DNA of 9,737 nucleotides from FEN-1219 sp035644475 (GCA_035644475.1 DASQOL010000154.1:1-9737); one strand, 5' to 3'; positions 1 to 6,532 are shown, counted from the first letter of the stretch. Notes: a model not told the origin generated them from the letters alone. A program made the numbers and translations.

Positions 1-731
1 GGATAGAGGCTCGAGAGATCGATCCAGCCCAAGATCGCGCCGTCGGCCGGAGAGATCCGCGCGATCCGGTCGTCGTACCAAACGTTCGACCAAATCTCGC
101 CGTTCACGAACTCGAGCTCGTTGAGCTTGTCCACCGGCTTGTCGCCGTCGTGCACGGCGAGCTCGCGCACGGTCTCGAACGTCTGCGGGTCGATGAAGCG
201 AATCGTCGCCGTGCCGTCGCTCATGATCAGCCGCTCGCCGTCGTCGGTGAGGCCCCATCCCTCCCCCGTGTAGCGGAAGGTCTTCTCCACGCTGAACGAA
301 TCGAGGTCGTAGACGAAACCGGCGCCGTTCTTCCAGGTGATCTGATAGACCTTGTTGCCGAGCACGGCGACGCCTTCGCCGAAATACTCCTGCGTGAGCG
401 AGCGCGACTTCTCGACGTTGCCGGTGGCGAGATCGACTCGCCGGAGCGTGGAGGCGCCGTATTGTCCGGTGCCCTCGTAGAGCCGGCCGCCGCGGATCAC
501 GAGACCTTGGGTGAACGCGCGCGGATCGTGCGGATAGACAGCCACGACCTTGAAGCCCGCCGTCTCGGGCGAGCGATGGACGCCGAGCTGCGCCCACGCG
601 GCGAGGGCCACGGCGACGACGGCCGCGGCTGCGATCGGGACGAGCCAGCGCGCCCGGGCGCCGGAACGCGCGCGCGCGTGCGCCGGCGGGGCGGCAGCGG
701 CTGGTGTGGACTTGGACTCGGGGGCGGCCAT
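1..731 (-). CDS. Glutaminyl-peptide cyclotransferase (glutamine cyclotransferase), membrane-anchored, 3' end outside window
   Basis: The minus-strand frame opens with ATG at 731 and runs off the window edge after 243 codons, so the C-terminal end is missing. The protein has a cytoplasmic Ala/Pro/Arg-rich stretch (1-28), one membrane helix (about 29-49, beginning WLVPIAAAAVV) and then an extracytoplasmic beta-propeller domain. The signature YPHDPRAFTQGL at 66-77, followed by RLYEGTGQYGASTLRRVDL and, further on, NELEFVNGEIWSNVW, is typical of the plant/bacterial-type glutamine cyclotransferase family. Family members convert N-terminal glutamine of peptides or proteins to pyroglutamate with release of ammonia. 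The anchor suggests action in the periplasm. No Shine-Dalgarno sequence is seen before the ATG, so the start rests on the membrane segment and frame. It lies 136 nt downstream of a thioredoxin-like gene that is anchored the same way. The family call is firm; the native substrate is unknown. Confidence 0.9.
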   Translation of the reverse strand, partial: MAAPESKSTPAAAAPPAHARARSGARARWLVPIAAAAVVAVALAAWAQLGVHRSPETAGFKVVAVYPHDPRAFTQGLVIRGGRLYEGTGQYGASTLRRVDLATGNVEKSRSLTQEYFGEGVAVLGNKVYQITWKNGAGFVYDLDSFSVEKTFRYTGEGWGLTDDGERLIMSDGTATIRFIDPQTFETVRELAVHDGDKPVDKLNELEFVNGEIWSNVWYDDRIARISPADGAILGWIDLSSLY

Positions 732-782
732 GGGGCGGCTAGCTTCGCAGAGCCCCACCGGCCCAGCAAGGCCGAGCTCTGG

Positions 783-809
783 CCCCAGGGTCAGACCCCA
801 GGGTCAGAC
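783..809. repeat. Tandem pair of CCCCAGGGTCAGAC units (period 13)
   Basis: Two identical 14-mers at 783-796 and 796-809 share one base. Each contains GGGTC-A-GAC, and the first copy completes an 11-nt near-palindrome GGGTC-A-GACCC at 788-798. The core GTCAGAC is the same as in the second pair at 828-856. It lies in the gap between the thioredoxin-like and glutamine cyclotransferase genes. Confidence 0.8.
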
Positions 810-827
810 ATCGCGGTCGGAGGCACT

Positions 828-856
828 GGTGTCAGACACCAAAGGTGTCAGACACC
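828..856. repeat. Pair of GGTGTCAGACACC palindromes separated by AAA
   Basis: Two identical 13-nt sequences at 828-840 and 844-856 have 6-bp inverted arms (GGTGTC/GACACC) around a single A. The second ends 11 nt after the thioredoxin-like stop, so on the minus-strand transcript the two small hairpins directly follow the coding region. There is no U-tract, so a classical intrinsic terminator is unlikely. They could be REP-type dispersed repeats, a protein-binding site or a transcript-end stabiliser; the sequence does not decide. Confidence 0.8.
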
Positions 857-867
857 GGACTGGGCGG

Positions 868-1461
868 CTATTGGCGCTGGTCGGGGCTCACGACGCGGCG
901 GTACTCGGCGACCTCGCGGAGGAAGCCGAGGATCTCGCGCGACGTGTAGTGACGCGACGGCTCGAGCTCGCCGCGGCGGGTGTCGCCGATCGGCCGGCCG
1001 TCGGGCGAGAAGAACACCGCGAGCGGAATGCCGTTCACCGCGACGCCGAGCTCCTTGGCCACGTCCGCGTTCTTGTCGAACTCGCCGACGTCGACGTTGA
1101 CGATCTCGAACATGCTCTGGGCGTAGTCGCGGGTGAGCGGGTCCTCGAGGTTCTTGTGCAGCGTGAGGCAGTCCGGGCACCAATTCGCGCCGAACGTCAC
1201 CATCAGCAGCTTGCCCGTGGCCTCGGCGCGGGCCTTACCGGCCGCGATGTCGGCACGCGCATCGGCGCGCGAGTCGTAGGGTAGACGATGAGGGTCGACG
1301 CCCCAGTGCGTGTAGAAGAACGCATCCGTCGTCGAGACGTATTCGCCGTAGGCGAGCATACCGAGCCCCGCCACCGCGGCGACCCCGAGCAAACCCGCCG
1401 CCCAAGCGACGGCCCGTCGCTTCGCGCGACCGGGAGGGCTGCCGCTTCGGTCATCGGTCAT
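868..1461 (-). CDS. Membrane-anchored thioredoxin-like protein with CPDC active site
   Basis: The product has 197 residues: a basic N-terminus (1-16), a membrane helix at about 17-38, and a thioredoxin-fold domain facing the periplasm. The redox motif is W94-C95-P96-D97-C98 within LLMVTFGANWCPDCLTLHKN, and Pro146 in NGIPLAVFF fits the conserved cis-proline opposite the active site. The long segment between helix and domain (about 43-82) is typical of anchored thioredoxin-like proteins rather than free thioredoxin. CPDC differs from the CGPC of thioredoxin; related proteins act as thiol reductants or oxidoreductases, but the partner is unknown. The start at 1461 has no clear Shine-Dalgarno sequence but gives a sensible anchor; another ATG at 1454 is in a different frame. 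The gap upstream is 186 nt, so it may have its own promoter, and it may be cotranscribed with the glutamine cyclotransferase. Confidence 0.88.
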   Translation of the reverse strand: MTDDRSGSPPGRAKRRAVAWAAGLLGVAAVAGLGMLAYGEYVSTTDAFFYTHWGVDPHRLPYDSRADARADIAAGKARAEATGKLLMVTFGANWCPDCLTLHKNLEDPLTRDYAQSMFEIVNVDVGEFDKNADVAKELGVAVNGIPLAVFFSPDGRPIGDTRRGELEPSRHYTSREILGFLREVAEYRRVVSPDQRQ

Positions 1462-1647
1462 CTGCGTATCTCGGAGGATTCGCGGGGTGGGCGATTGGAA
1501 AAGATACTCTTTGGCCGCGAAAAATAAAGGCTCGTAGAGAATCCTTCACCCGTCCGCGCGCGCTCCACGGCTCGCTAAGCCCAAAGATTTCTTGAGCCGG
1601 TCGCGCCGCCGTCGGTAAACGGCATCTCGGGCGGCTACGGACGGACG

Positions 1648-2097
1648 TCAGGCCGCCACGCCGCGGCGCTCGAGCTCGCCGCGCAGCGACGCGAGGAGCG
1701 GCCCGTCGCGCGCCGCGTCGAAGCGCGGCGCGGCCGCCCAGTCGTAGAACCAGACCGGACGCGTGCGCAGCGCCTCGGGCTCGTAGGAGTACCGAGGAAT
1801 CACGTGCGCGTGCAGCGCCGGATCGACGTTGCCCAAGATCTCGTAGTTGATCCTCACCGCGTCGGTGAGCGCGAGCAGCGCGTCGCCTACCACGGACATG
1901 TCGTGCAAGAACGCCGTGCGCTTGGCGCCGTCGAGCTGGTTCAAGTCGGCGACCACGGGATCGGGCAGCAGCAGCGAGTAGCCGCGCACGAACTGCGCGT
2001 CGCCGAGCACCACCCACCCCGAGGTCACGCGGCAGACCGTCTGCGGGTCGCGACCGGCGCGGCACTCCTCGACGCGGCGATGGATGACCGTGCTCAT
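1648..2097 (-). CDS. HIT-family (histidine triad) protein
   Basis: This 149-residue protein has the HIT signature near its C-terminal part: NYEILGN (84-90) followed by LHAHVIPRY (95-103). HIT proteins are nucleotide hydrolases or transferases such as Ap4A hydrolases. The middle His (96) is the expected nucleophile and His98 the last member of the triad; the first His of the usual H-x-H-x-H pattern is Ala94. The variant is compatible with activity because the nucleophile is kept, but the substrate cannot be inferred. The frame stays open further upstream through lspA in the other register, but the ATG at 2097 lies 4 nt after the lspA stop (TAGGTCGATG). That tight spacing, and the lspA gene itself, argue for this start and for translational coupling. 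Only a weak AGG precedes the ATG. Confidence 0.88.
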   Translation of the reverse strand: MSTVIHRRVEECRAGRDPQTVCRVTSGWVVLGDAQFVRGYSLLLPDPVVADLNQLDGAKRTAFLHDMSVVGDALLALTDAVRINYEILGNVDPALHAHVIPRYSYEPEALRTRPVWFYDWAAAPRFDAARDGPLLASLRGELERRGVAA

Positions 2098-2101
2098 CGA
2101 C

Positions 2102-2617
2102 CTAGCTGTCGTCGCCGCCGCCCGACGCGACCGCCCGACGGTGCTCGTTGAGCTCCACCAGCAGAAAGATGCCGATGCCGGCCATGATAGCCATGTCGGC
2201 CACGTTGAAGATTCCGGTGCGGATCGGACCGATGCCAACGTTCAAGAAGTCGATGACGCTGCCGCGCACCGCACGGTCGATCCAGTTCGACGCACCGCCC
2301 GCCGCGAACAGCGCGAGCGCGACCACGCGCCAGCCGCTCCAGCGCGCGCGCACGGCGAACACGACCATCCCGAGCAGCAGCACCGCGGTCGCGATCGTGA
2401 ACACCCCGGTGCGCAGCGCCGGCGGCAGGTTGGCGCCGAGGCTCAAGAAACCGCCCGTGTTCTCGGTGTACACGAGCCGCACGGTGTCGGCGAGCAGGGA
2501 ACGGCTCGGCGTTCCGGCAAGCATCACGCTCGCAACGTGCTTGGTCGCGCGGTCGCAGCCGATCGTCGCGAGCACGACGATCGTCAAGGCGAGCCGCGTT
2601 CCAACTCTTGTGATCAT
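2102..2617 (-). CDS. lspA: Signal peptidase II (prolipoprotein signal peptidase)
   Basis: LspA is an inner-membrane aspartyl protease that cleaves the signal peptide of diacylglyceryl-modified prolipoproteins just before the lipid-bearing cysteine. The 171-residue length fits the family. Visible elements are CDRATK (21-26) in the first helix region, Asn53 in ENTGGF, NWIDR with Asp114, VIDF (121-124), and FNVAD with Asp141. Asp114 and Asp141 are the catalytic pair and fall at the same numbers as in the E. coli enzyme. Four hydrophobic segments fit the usual topology. The region that is normally N-x-GAAFS reads ENTGGFLSLGA, so this is a divergent subtype. It is not beside ileS or other usual partners but 88 nt after a VOC gene and directly before a HIT gene. 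The ATG at 2617 lacks a good Shine-Dalgarno sequence. Confidence 0.93.
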   Translation of the reverse strand: MITRVGTRLALTIVVLATIGCDRATKHVASVMLAGTPSRSLLADTVRLVYTENTGGFLSLGANLPPALRTGVFTIATAVLLLGMVVFAVRARWSGWRVVALALFAAGGASNWIDRAVRGSVIDFLNVGIGPIRTGIFNVADMAIMAGIGIFLLVELNEHRRAVASGGGDDS

Positions 2618-2705
2618 TGCGGTGTCAATCGAACCGACGAAAGCGGGGCGGCAACCTTACTACCCTCAGGATCGATTTGGCAAAACGCGCCGGCCGCACC
2701 TGCGA

Positions 2706-3104
2706 CTAGGTGTCCTTGCGCTCCACGAAGTCCCAGAGATTGCCGTAGAGGTCTTCGAAGACCGCGACGGTGCCATAAGACTCCACGGTCGGCTCGCGCA
2801 CGAACTTCAGGCCCGCGACCGTCATCGCGCGGTAGTCGCGCCAGAAATCGTCGGTGCCGAGAAAGAATCCGACGCGGCCTCCGGTCTGATTACCGACGGC
2901 CGCTCGCTGACGGTCGTTGCTGGCACGCGCGAGCAACAACCGCGTGCCCGCCGAGCCCGCCGGCGCGACGACCACCCAGCGCTTGTCCTGCGCCGGGATG
3001 TACGTGTCTTCGATCAGGGTGAAGCCCAGCTTGCCGACGAAGAACGCGATCGCCTCGTCGTAGTCGCCCACGACGAGAGTGACGTTGAAGATCGACTGCT
3101 GCAT
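2706..3104 (-). CDS. VOC-superfamily (glyoxalase/bleomycin-resistance fold) protein
   Basis: The product is 132 residues, one two-module VOC domain. It begins MQQSIFNVTLVVGDYDEAIAFF, the typical first strand and helix, followed by LGFTLIEDT. The second module has GGRVGFFLGTDDFWRDY and ends with VAVFEDLYGNLWDFVERK, the usual D-x-x-GN-x-W-x-x-x-E ending. VOC proteins include isomerases, dioxygenases, glyoxalase I and antibiotic-binding proteins. The first-strand histidine that often binds metal is Asn here, while the late Glu in DFVE is present, so the metal site may be altered or absent. The function cannot be narrowed further. The start at 3104 has GGAG (3112-3115) with 7 nt spacing. The same frame stays open far upstream through fusA, but that part is only a shadow of fusA. 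Confidence 0.85.
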   Translation of the reverse strand: MQQSIFNVTLVVGDYDEAIAFFVGKLGFTLIEDTYIPAQDKRWVVVAPAGSAGTRLLLARASNDRQRAAVGNQTGGRVGFFLGTDDFWRDYRAMTVAGLKFVREPTVESYGTVAVFEDLYGNLWDFVERKDT

Positions 3105-3169
3105 GCACAGGCTCCGCGCGCCGCGACGGCGCTGGAGATCCGCGCCCGAGATGACGGCGGCCAGCGGCT

Positions 3170-5296
3170 CTAGGCCTCGCGCTCCATGAGCTTGTCGACC
3201 ATGCCCGGAGGCACGTCGGCGTAGTGATCGAACTCCATCGTGAACGTGCCGCGGCCGCTCGTGCTCGACCGCAGGAAGTTGATGTAGCCGAACATCTCGG
3301 ACAGCGGCACGAAGCCGAGCACCGTGACCTGAGCGCCCTTCTGGCCCTGGTCCGTGACCTGGCCGCGGCGGCGGTTGATGTCGCCGATGATGGTGCCGAG
3401 ATAGTCGGACTCGCTCACCACCTCGATCTTCATGATCGGCTCGAGCAGCTTCGGCCGGCTCGACCTGTGCGCCTCGCGGAAGGCCGCGCGGCCGGCGATC
3501 TCGAACGCGAGCGCGGACGAGTCGACGTCGTGGTATTTGCCGTCCAACAGACGCGCCTTGAAGTCGACCACCTCGTAGCCGGCGATCTGGCCGCGCTTGC
3601 ACTCGGTCTCGATCGCGTGCTCGACGGACGGAATGAACTCGCGCGGGATACGGCCGCCGACCACCTCGTCGGAGAACTCGACGCCCGTGCCCGAAGCCGC
3701 CGGCTCGAACCGCATCTTCACCTCGGCGTACTGACCCGAGCCGCCCGACTGCTTCTTGTGCGTGTAGACGAGGTCGACGGGCATGCCGAACGCCTCGCGG
3801 AAGCTCACCCGCGGCCGGCCCATGTTGGCCTCGACGCCTAGCTCGGTGCGCATGCGGTCGATCGTGACTTCGAGGTGCAGCTCGCCCATGCCGCGCAGCA
3901 GCGTCTGGCCGGTTTCCTGGTCGACCTCGAGCCGGAGCGACGGGTCGGCCTTCACCATCTTGTAGAGCGCCACCGACATCTTGTCGACGTCGCTGCGCGT
4001 CTTGGGCTCCACCGACACGCTGATCACGGGGTCCGGGAAGCGCATGCGCTCGAGCAGCGCCGGTTTGTTCAGGTCCGACAGCGAGTCGCCGGTCTCCGTC
4101 TCCTTCATCGAGACGAACGCGCAAATGTCGCCGGCGCGGGCCTCGTCGATGTCCTTCGTGGCGGCCGCTTGGACCTCCACGATGCGGCCGATGCGCTCTT
4201 TGCGATCGCGCGTGACGTTGAGCAGCGTATCGCTCTTCTTGATCACGCCGGAGTACACGCGCACGAAGGTGAGCGTGCCGAACTGGTCGTTGATGACCTT
4301 GAACGCCAGCGCGCGCGCCGGCGCGTCGTCGGTGACCTCTTGGACGCCGATGATCTTGCCGTCCTCGTCCACCATCGAGATGCCGCCGTTCTCGCCCGGA
4401 TACGGCAGGTAGTCGACGACCGCGTCGAGCAGCTGCTGCACGCCTTTGTTCTTGAACGACGAGCCGCAGAAGATCGGCACGAACATGCCGTTGATCGTGC
4501 CCTTGCGGATGCATTCCTTGAGCTTGGCCTGATCGAACTTGCCGGACTCGACGAACTCGAGGAACGCGTCCTCGTCTTGCGCGAGCGCGTGCTCGAGCAG
4601 CTCCTTGCGGAGCTCCGGGATCCGCTTGATCCACTCGTTGTCGGCGGTCGAGTCGAAGTTGAAGCGGCCGGGGATCTTGTCGAGCGGCACCGTCTCCCAC
4701 TCGGCGTCCTTGTCGTCCGACTCCCAGATATAGCCTACGTTCTCGATGAGGTCCGCCATGCCGACGAACTGGTCGGAGCTGCCGAACGGCACGTGACAGA
4801 CCACCGCGTGCGGGGAGAGGCGCTCCTTGATGCCCTTCACGCAATGCGTGAAGTTCGCGCCGATGCGATCCATCTTGTTGACGTAGCAGAGGCGCGGCAC
4901 GTTGTATTGGTTCGCGAGCCGCCAGTTGGTCTCGGTCTGCGGCTCCACGCCCGCCACGCCGTCGAATACGACCACCGCGCCGTCGAGCACGCGCAGGCTG
5001 CGGTTGACCTCGATCGTGAAGTCGACGTGGCCCGGCGTGTCGATCAGGTTGATCTGGATGCCCTTCCATTCGGCCGACACGGCGGCGCTCTGGATCGTGA
5101 TGCCGCGCTTCTTCTCCTGCTCGAGATAGTCGGTGGTGGTGCTGGTCTTGCCGTCCTTGGTGTCGTGCACCTCGATGATCTGGTGCTTCTTGCCGGTGTA
5201 GTAGAGCACCCGCTCGGTCGTCGTGGTCTTGCCCGCGTCGATGTGCGCGATGATGCCGATGTTCCGGTAAAGCTTGATCGGTTTTTGTCTAGCCAT
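3170..5296 (-). CDS. fusA: Translation elongation factor G
   Basis: EF-G is the GTPase that drives ribosomal translocation and, with RRF, ribosome recycling. The 708-residue protein is full length. G-domain motifs are AHIDAGKT (17-24), RGITI (64-68, switch I), DTPGH (86-90) and NKMD (140-143). Domain II starts near 315 (APARALAFKVINDQFGTL), domain III contains GMGELHLEV, domain IV contains QSGGSGQYAEV and the tip loop YHDVDSS with His589 (equivalent to E. coli His583), and domain V ends with FGYINFLRSSTSGRG. Relative to E. coli EF-G, the segment between EVHD and the D-Y/W-x-EQE motif is about five residues longer. It is not flanked by rpsL, rpsG or tuf, so it may be a second or relocated EF-G. 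The ATG at 5296 follows only a weak AGG, but the N-terminus aligns with the family. A VOC gene follows after 65 nt. Confidence 0.95.
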   Translation of the reverse strand: MARQKPIKLYRNIGIIAHIDAGKTTTTERVLYYTGKKHQIIEVHDTKDGKTSTTTDYLEQEKKRGITIQSAAVSAEWKGIQINLIDTPGHVDFTIEVNRSLRVLDGAVVVFDGVAGVEPQTETNWRLANQYNVPRLCYVNKMDRIGANFTHCVKGIKERLSPHAVVCHVPFGSSDQFVGMADLIENVGYIWESDDKDAEWETVPLDKIPGRFNFDSTADNEWIKRIPELRKELLEHALAQDEDAFLEFVESGKFDQAKLKECIRKGTINGMFVPIFCGSSFKNKGVQQLLDAVVDYLPYPGENGGISMVDEDGKIIGVQEVTDDAPARALAFKVINDQFGTLTFVRVYSGVIKKSDTLLNVTRDRKERIGRIVEVQAAATKDIDEARAGDICAFVSMKETETGDSLSDLNKPALLERMRFPDPVISVSVEPKTRSDVDKMSVALYKMVKADPSLRLEVDQETGQTLLRGMGELHLEVTIDRMRTELGVEANMGRPRVSFREAFGMPVDLVYTHKKQSGGSGQYAEVKMRFEPAASGTGVEFSDEVVGGRIPREFIPSVEHAIETECKRGQIAGYEVVDFKARLLDGKYHDVDSSALAFEIAGRAAFREAHRSSRPKLLEPIMKIEVVSESDYLGTIIGDINRRRGQVTDQGQKGAQVTVLGFVPLSEMFGYINFLRSSTSGRGTFTMEFDHYADVPPGMVDKLMEREA

Positions 5297-5321
5297 GTGC
5301 CTGTCGCCAAATGAACGGGAG

Positions 5322-5340
5322 CCGGCCGAGTTTCGGCCGG
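5322..5340 (-). promoter_or_regulatory. Perfect 8-bp hairpin in the fusA leader
   Basis: CCGGCCGA and TCGGCCGG form a perfect 8-bp inverted repeat around a 3-nt loop (AAC on the transcript). It ends 25 nt before the fusA ATG, leaving the ribosome-binding region unpaired. There is no U-tract after it. It could be a 5' stabilising stem or a regulatory hairpin; short palindromes of this base composition also arise by chance in GC-rich DNA. Confidence 0.45.
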
Positions 5341-5350
5341 AAAACCGGGC

Positions 5351-5377
5351 ACTATATAGAATTGCCGCGAATGTGGA
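5351..5377 (-). promoter_or_regulatory. Possible sigma70-type promoter for fusA
   Basis: The only AT-rich island in the gap reads TTCTATATAGT on the minus strand, giving a TATAGT -10 candidate at 5356-5351. A poor -35 candidate, TCCACA, lies at 5377-5372 with a short 15-nt spacer. Transcription starting about 7 nt after the -10 would begin just before the leader hairpin. The AT content stands out against its surroundings, but the -35 match is weak. Confidence 0.3.
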
Positions 5378-5555
5378 AGGGCGAAGGCGCCACGAGAGGG
5401 TCTCCGGCCGCGTCGAGTGAGCGGTTCGGGGCTCGGAGGCACGGCCCGCCTAGCTCTCCGGGGGGGTGCCAATACCCGCCTGACGCCGGCCGCGGCCCAC
5501 CCAGCCGGCGGTTCGCAGCGCGGCGGCAAGGTTTGCGCCGGGCTTGGGTCATCTC

Positions 5556-6014
5556 CTAGCGCTGCTCGGCGGCCGGCACGATCGCGAACCGGTCGTTCGA
5601 GGTCAGCAGAAACTCGCAGTCGGACGACTCCGAGCAACGCACCGCGTGAACGACATTCGCCGGAATCTCGGAAAAGGACCCGGGACCGAGAACCTTTTCG
5701 CGCGACCCCTCATGGCTCACGACGATGGATCCGGAAATCACGACGACCCGCTCGACCGACGGATGCGTATGCGGCGGCGGCGAGTAGCCGGCCGGAAATT
5801 TCCGCAGCATGCCGTGCTCACCTCCTTGCGGATCGCCCCAGAGCAGCGCGCTCTGGACGGTTGGCAGAACGTTGTCCTTGACCCAGGTGAGCTCGCCGTG
5901 GGCCCATGCTTTGGCCGCGTCGGGAACCTGCGTGTACGTCACGCCGGCGGCGGCCGCGAGCGCCGCCGCTGCTCCTAGCCGGAATCCCGTCCAAAGTAGC
6001 GATCTCCTCCGCAT
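5556..6014 (-). CDS. Exported single-domain cupin protein
   Basis: The product has 152 residues, with an N-terminal export signal and one cupin barrel. Residues 3-7 (RRSLL) followed by an Ala-rich hydrophobic stretch to about 24 look like a signal peptide or anchor; the twin arginine fits a Tat signal loosely. Cupin motif 1 gives metal ligands His82, His84 and Glu88 (PPPHTHPSVERVVVISG), and motif 2 gives His123 (GPGSFSEIPANVVHAVRC). All four ligands for a divalent metal are present. Small cupins serve as oxygenases, isomerases or ligand sensors, and nothing here picks one. The start at 6014 has a strong GGAGG (6021-6025) with 6 nt spacing, in the 32-nt gap after the RidA-like gene, so the two are probably cotranscribed. 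A longer upstream reading in this frame is a shadow of the RidA-like gene. Confidence 0.88.
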   Translation of the reverse strand: MRRRSLLWTGFRLGAAAALAAAAGVTYTQVPDAAKAWAHGELTWVKDNVLPTVQSALLWGDPQGGEHGMLRKFPAGYSPPPHTHPSVERVVVISGSIVVSHEGSREKVLGPGSFSEIPANVVHAVRCSESSDCEFLLTSNDRFAIVPAAEQR

Positions 6015-6046
6015 GAGGCTCCTCCAAGGTTCCGTGGGGTAACGAC

Positions 6047-6532
6047 TCAACGCCTCCGCTTCGCCTTGACGGCGCGCTTCGCGCGCGGCTTCGCCGCGGG
6101 CTTGCGTCTCCGCGTTACCGAGGTCATGCCCGCTGCCCCGCGTCGCACCGCGGTCTGCTTGAGCGCGGTGACCTCGATCTCGATGCGCATGCGCGGATCG
6201 GCCAGTCCCGCGGCGATCATCATCGCCGCCGGCCGGACTTCGCCGAAATACTTGCCCAGCACGGGCCAGGACTTCGGAAAGTCGTCGCCGTTCGGCAAGA
6301 CATAGGTCACTCGGACGACGTCGCGCAGCGACGACCCCGCCTGGCGCAGCGCCGCGTCGATGTTCTTCAAGCATTGGTCGGTTTGGACCACGATGTCGTC
6401 CGAGATCGTCATCGTGGCGTAGTCGAATCCCGTGGTGCCGGAGACGAATACCCAATCTCCTTGCGCGACGGCTCGGCTATAGCCGATCTCCGCCTCGAAC
6501 TTCGAGCCCGAGCTGATGAGCCTGCGAGTCAT
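6047..6532 (-). CDS. RidA/YjgF/YER057c/UK114-family protein with basic C-terminal tail
   Basis: RidA proteins are small trimeric enzymes; the best known remove reactive enamine/imine intermediates made by PLP enzymes. This 161-residue protein has a RidA domain at 1-125: YSRAVAQGDWVFVSGTTG (18-35), DQCLKNIDAALRQAGSSLRD (52-71), VVRVTYVL (72-79) and RIEIEVTAL (116-124). The arginine needed for imine hydrolysis, in P-A-R-S of RidA, is Ala103 here (RPAAMM), so deaminase activity is doubtful, as in the Rid subfamilies lacking that residue. After the domain comes a 32-residue tail (130-161) with 15 Arg/Lys, ending AVKAKRRR, which is unusual for a family of about 130 residues. The start at 6532 has GGAGGT (6542-6547) with 9 nt spacing. 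It lies 77 nt after the repeat-protein gene and 32 nt before the cupin gene. Confidence 0.87.
   Translation of the reverse strand: MTRRLISSGSKFEAEIGYSRAVAQGDWVFVSGTTGFDYATMTISDDIVVQTDQCLKNIDAALRQAGSSLRDVVRVTYVLPNGDDFPKSWPVLGKYFGEVRPAAMMIAAGLADPRMRIEIEVTALKQTAVRRGAAGMTSVTRRRKPAAKPRAKRAVKAKRRR

Noticed and set aside
1500..1532. AT-rich stretch upstream of the thioredoxin-like gene as a promoter
   Set aside because: A TATCTT can be proposed as -10, but no -35 with acceptable spacing and match is present, so I did not list it.
1568..1599. CGGCTC/GAGCCG inverted repeat downstream of the HIT gene as a terminator
   Set aside because: The arms are only 6 bp with a 20-nt loop and no U-tract on the minus-strand transcript. 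The nearby GCCGT/ACGGC pair at 1608-1623 is equally weak.
2623..2628. TTGACA on the minus strand just before lspA
   Set aside because: It is a perfect -35 hexamer, but no -10 follows at suitable spacing and any start would lie inside lspA.
3105..5069. Upstream 655 codons of a 787-codon minus-strand frame ending in the VOC protein
   Set aside because: This part is fusA read in the wrong frame, with low-complexity Arg/Gly/His composition. Only the last 132 codons, with their own ribosome-binding site, are real.
3875..5314. Open frame of 479 codons on the plus strand opposite fusA
   Set aside because: It mirrors fusA codons, is rich in Arg, Val, Leu, Asp and His as expected from antisense of GC-rich coding DNA, and shows no family motif. 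fusA is certain on the other strand.
5297..5555. Possible tRNA or small RNA in the gap before fusA
   Set aside because: I found no cloverleaf, T-loop GGTTCRA with matching acceptor stem, or U-rich terminator. A run of seven G at 5460-5466 is the only other oddity.
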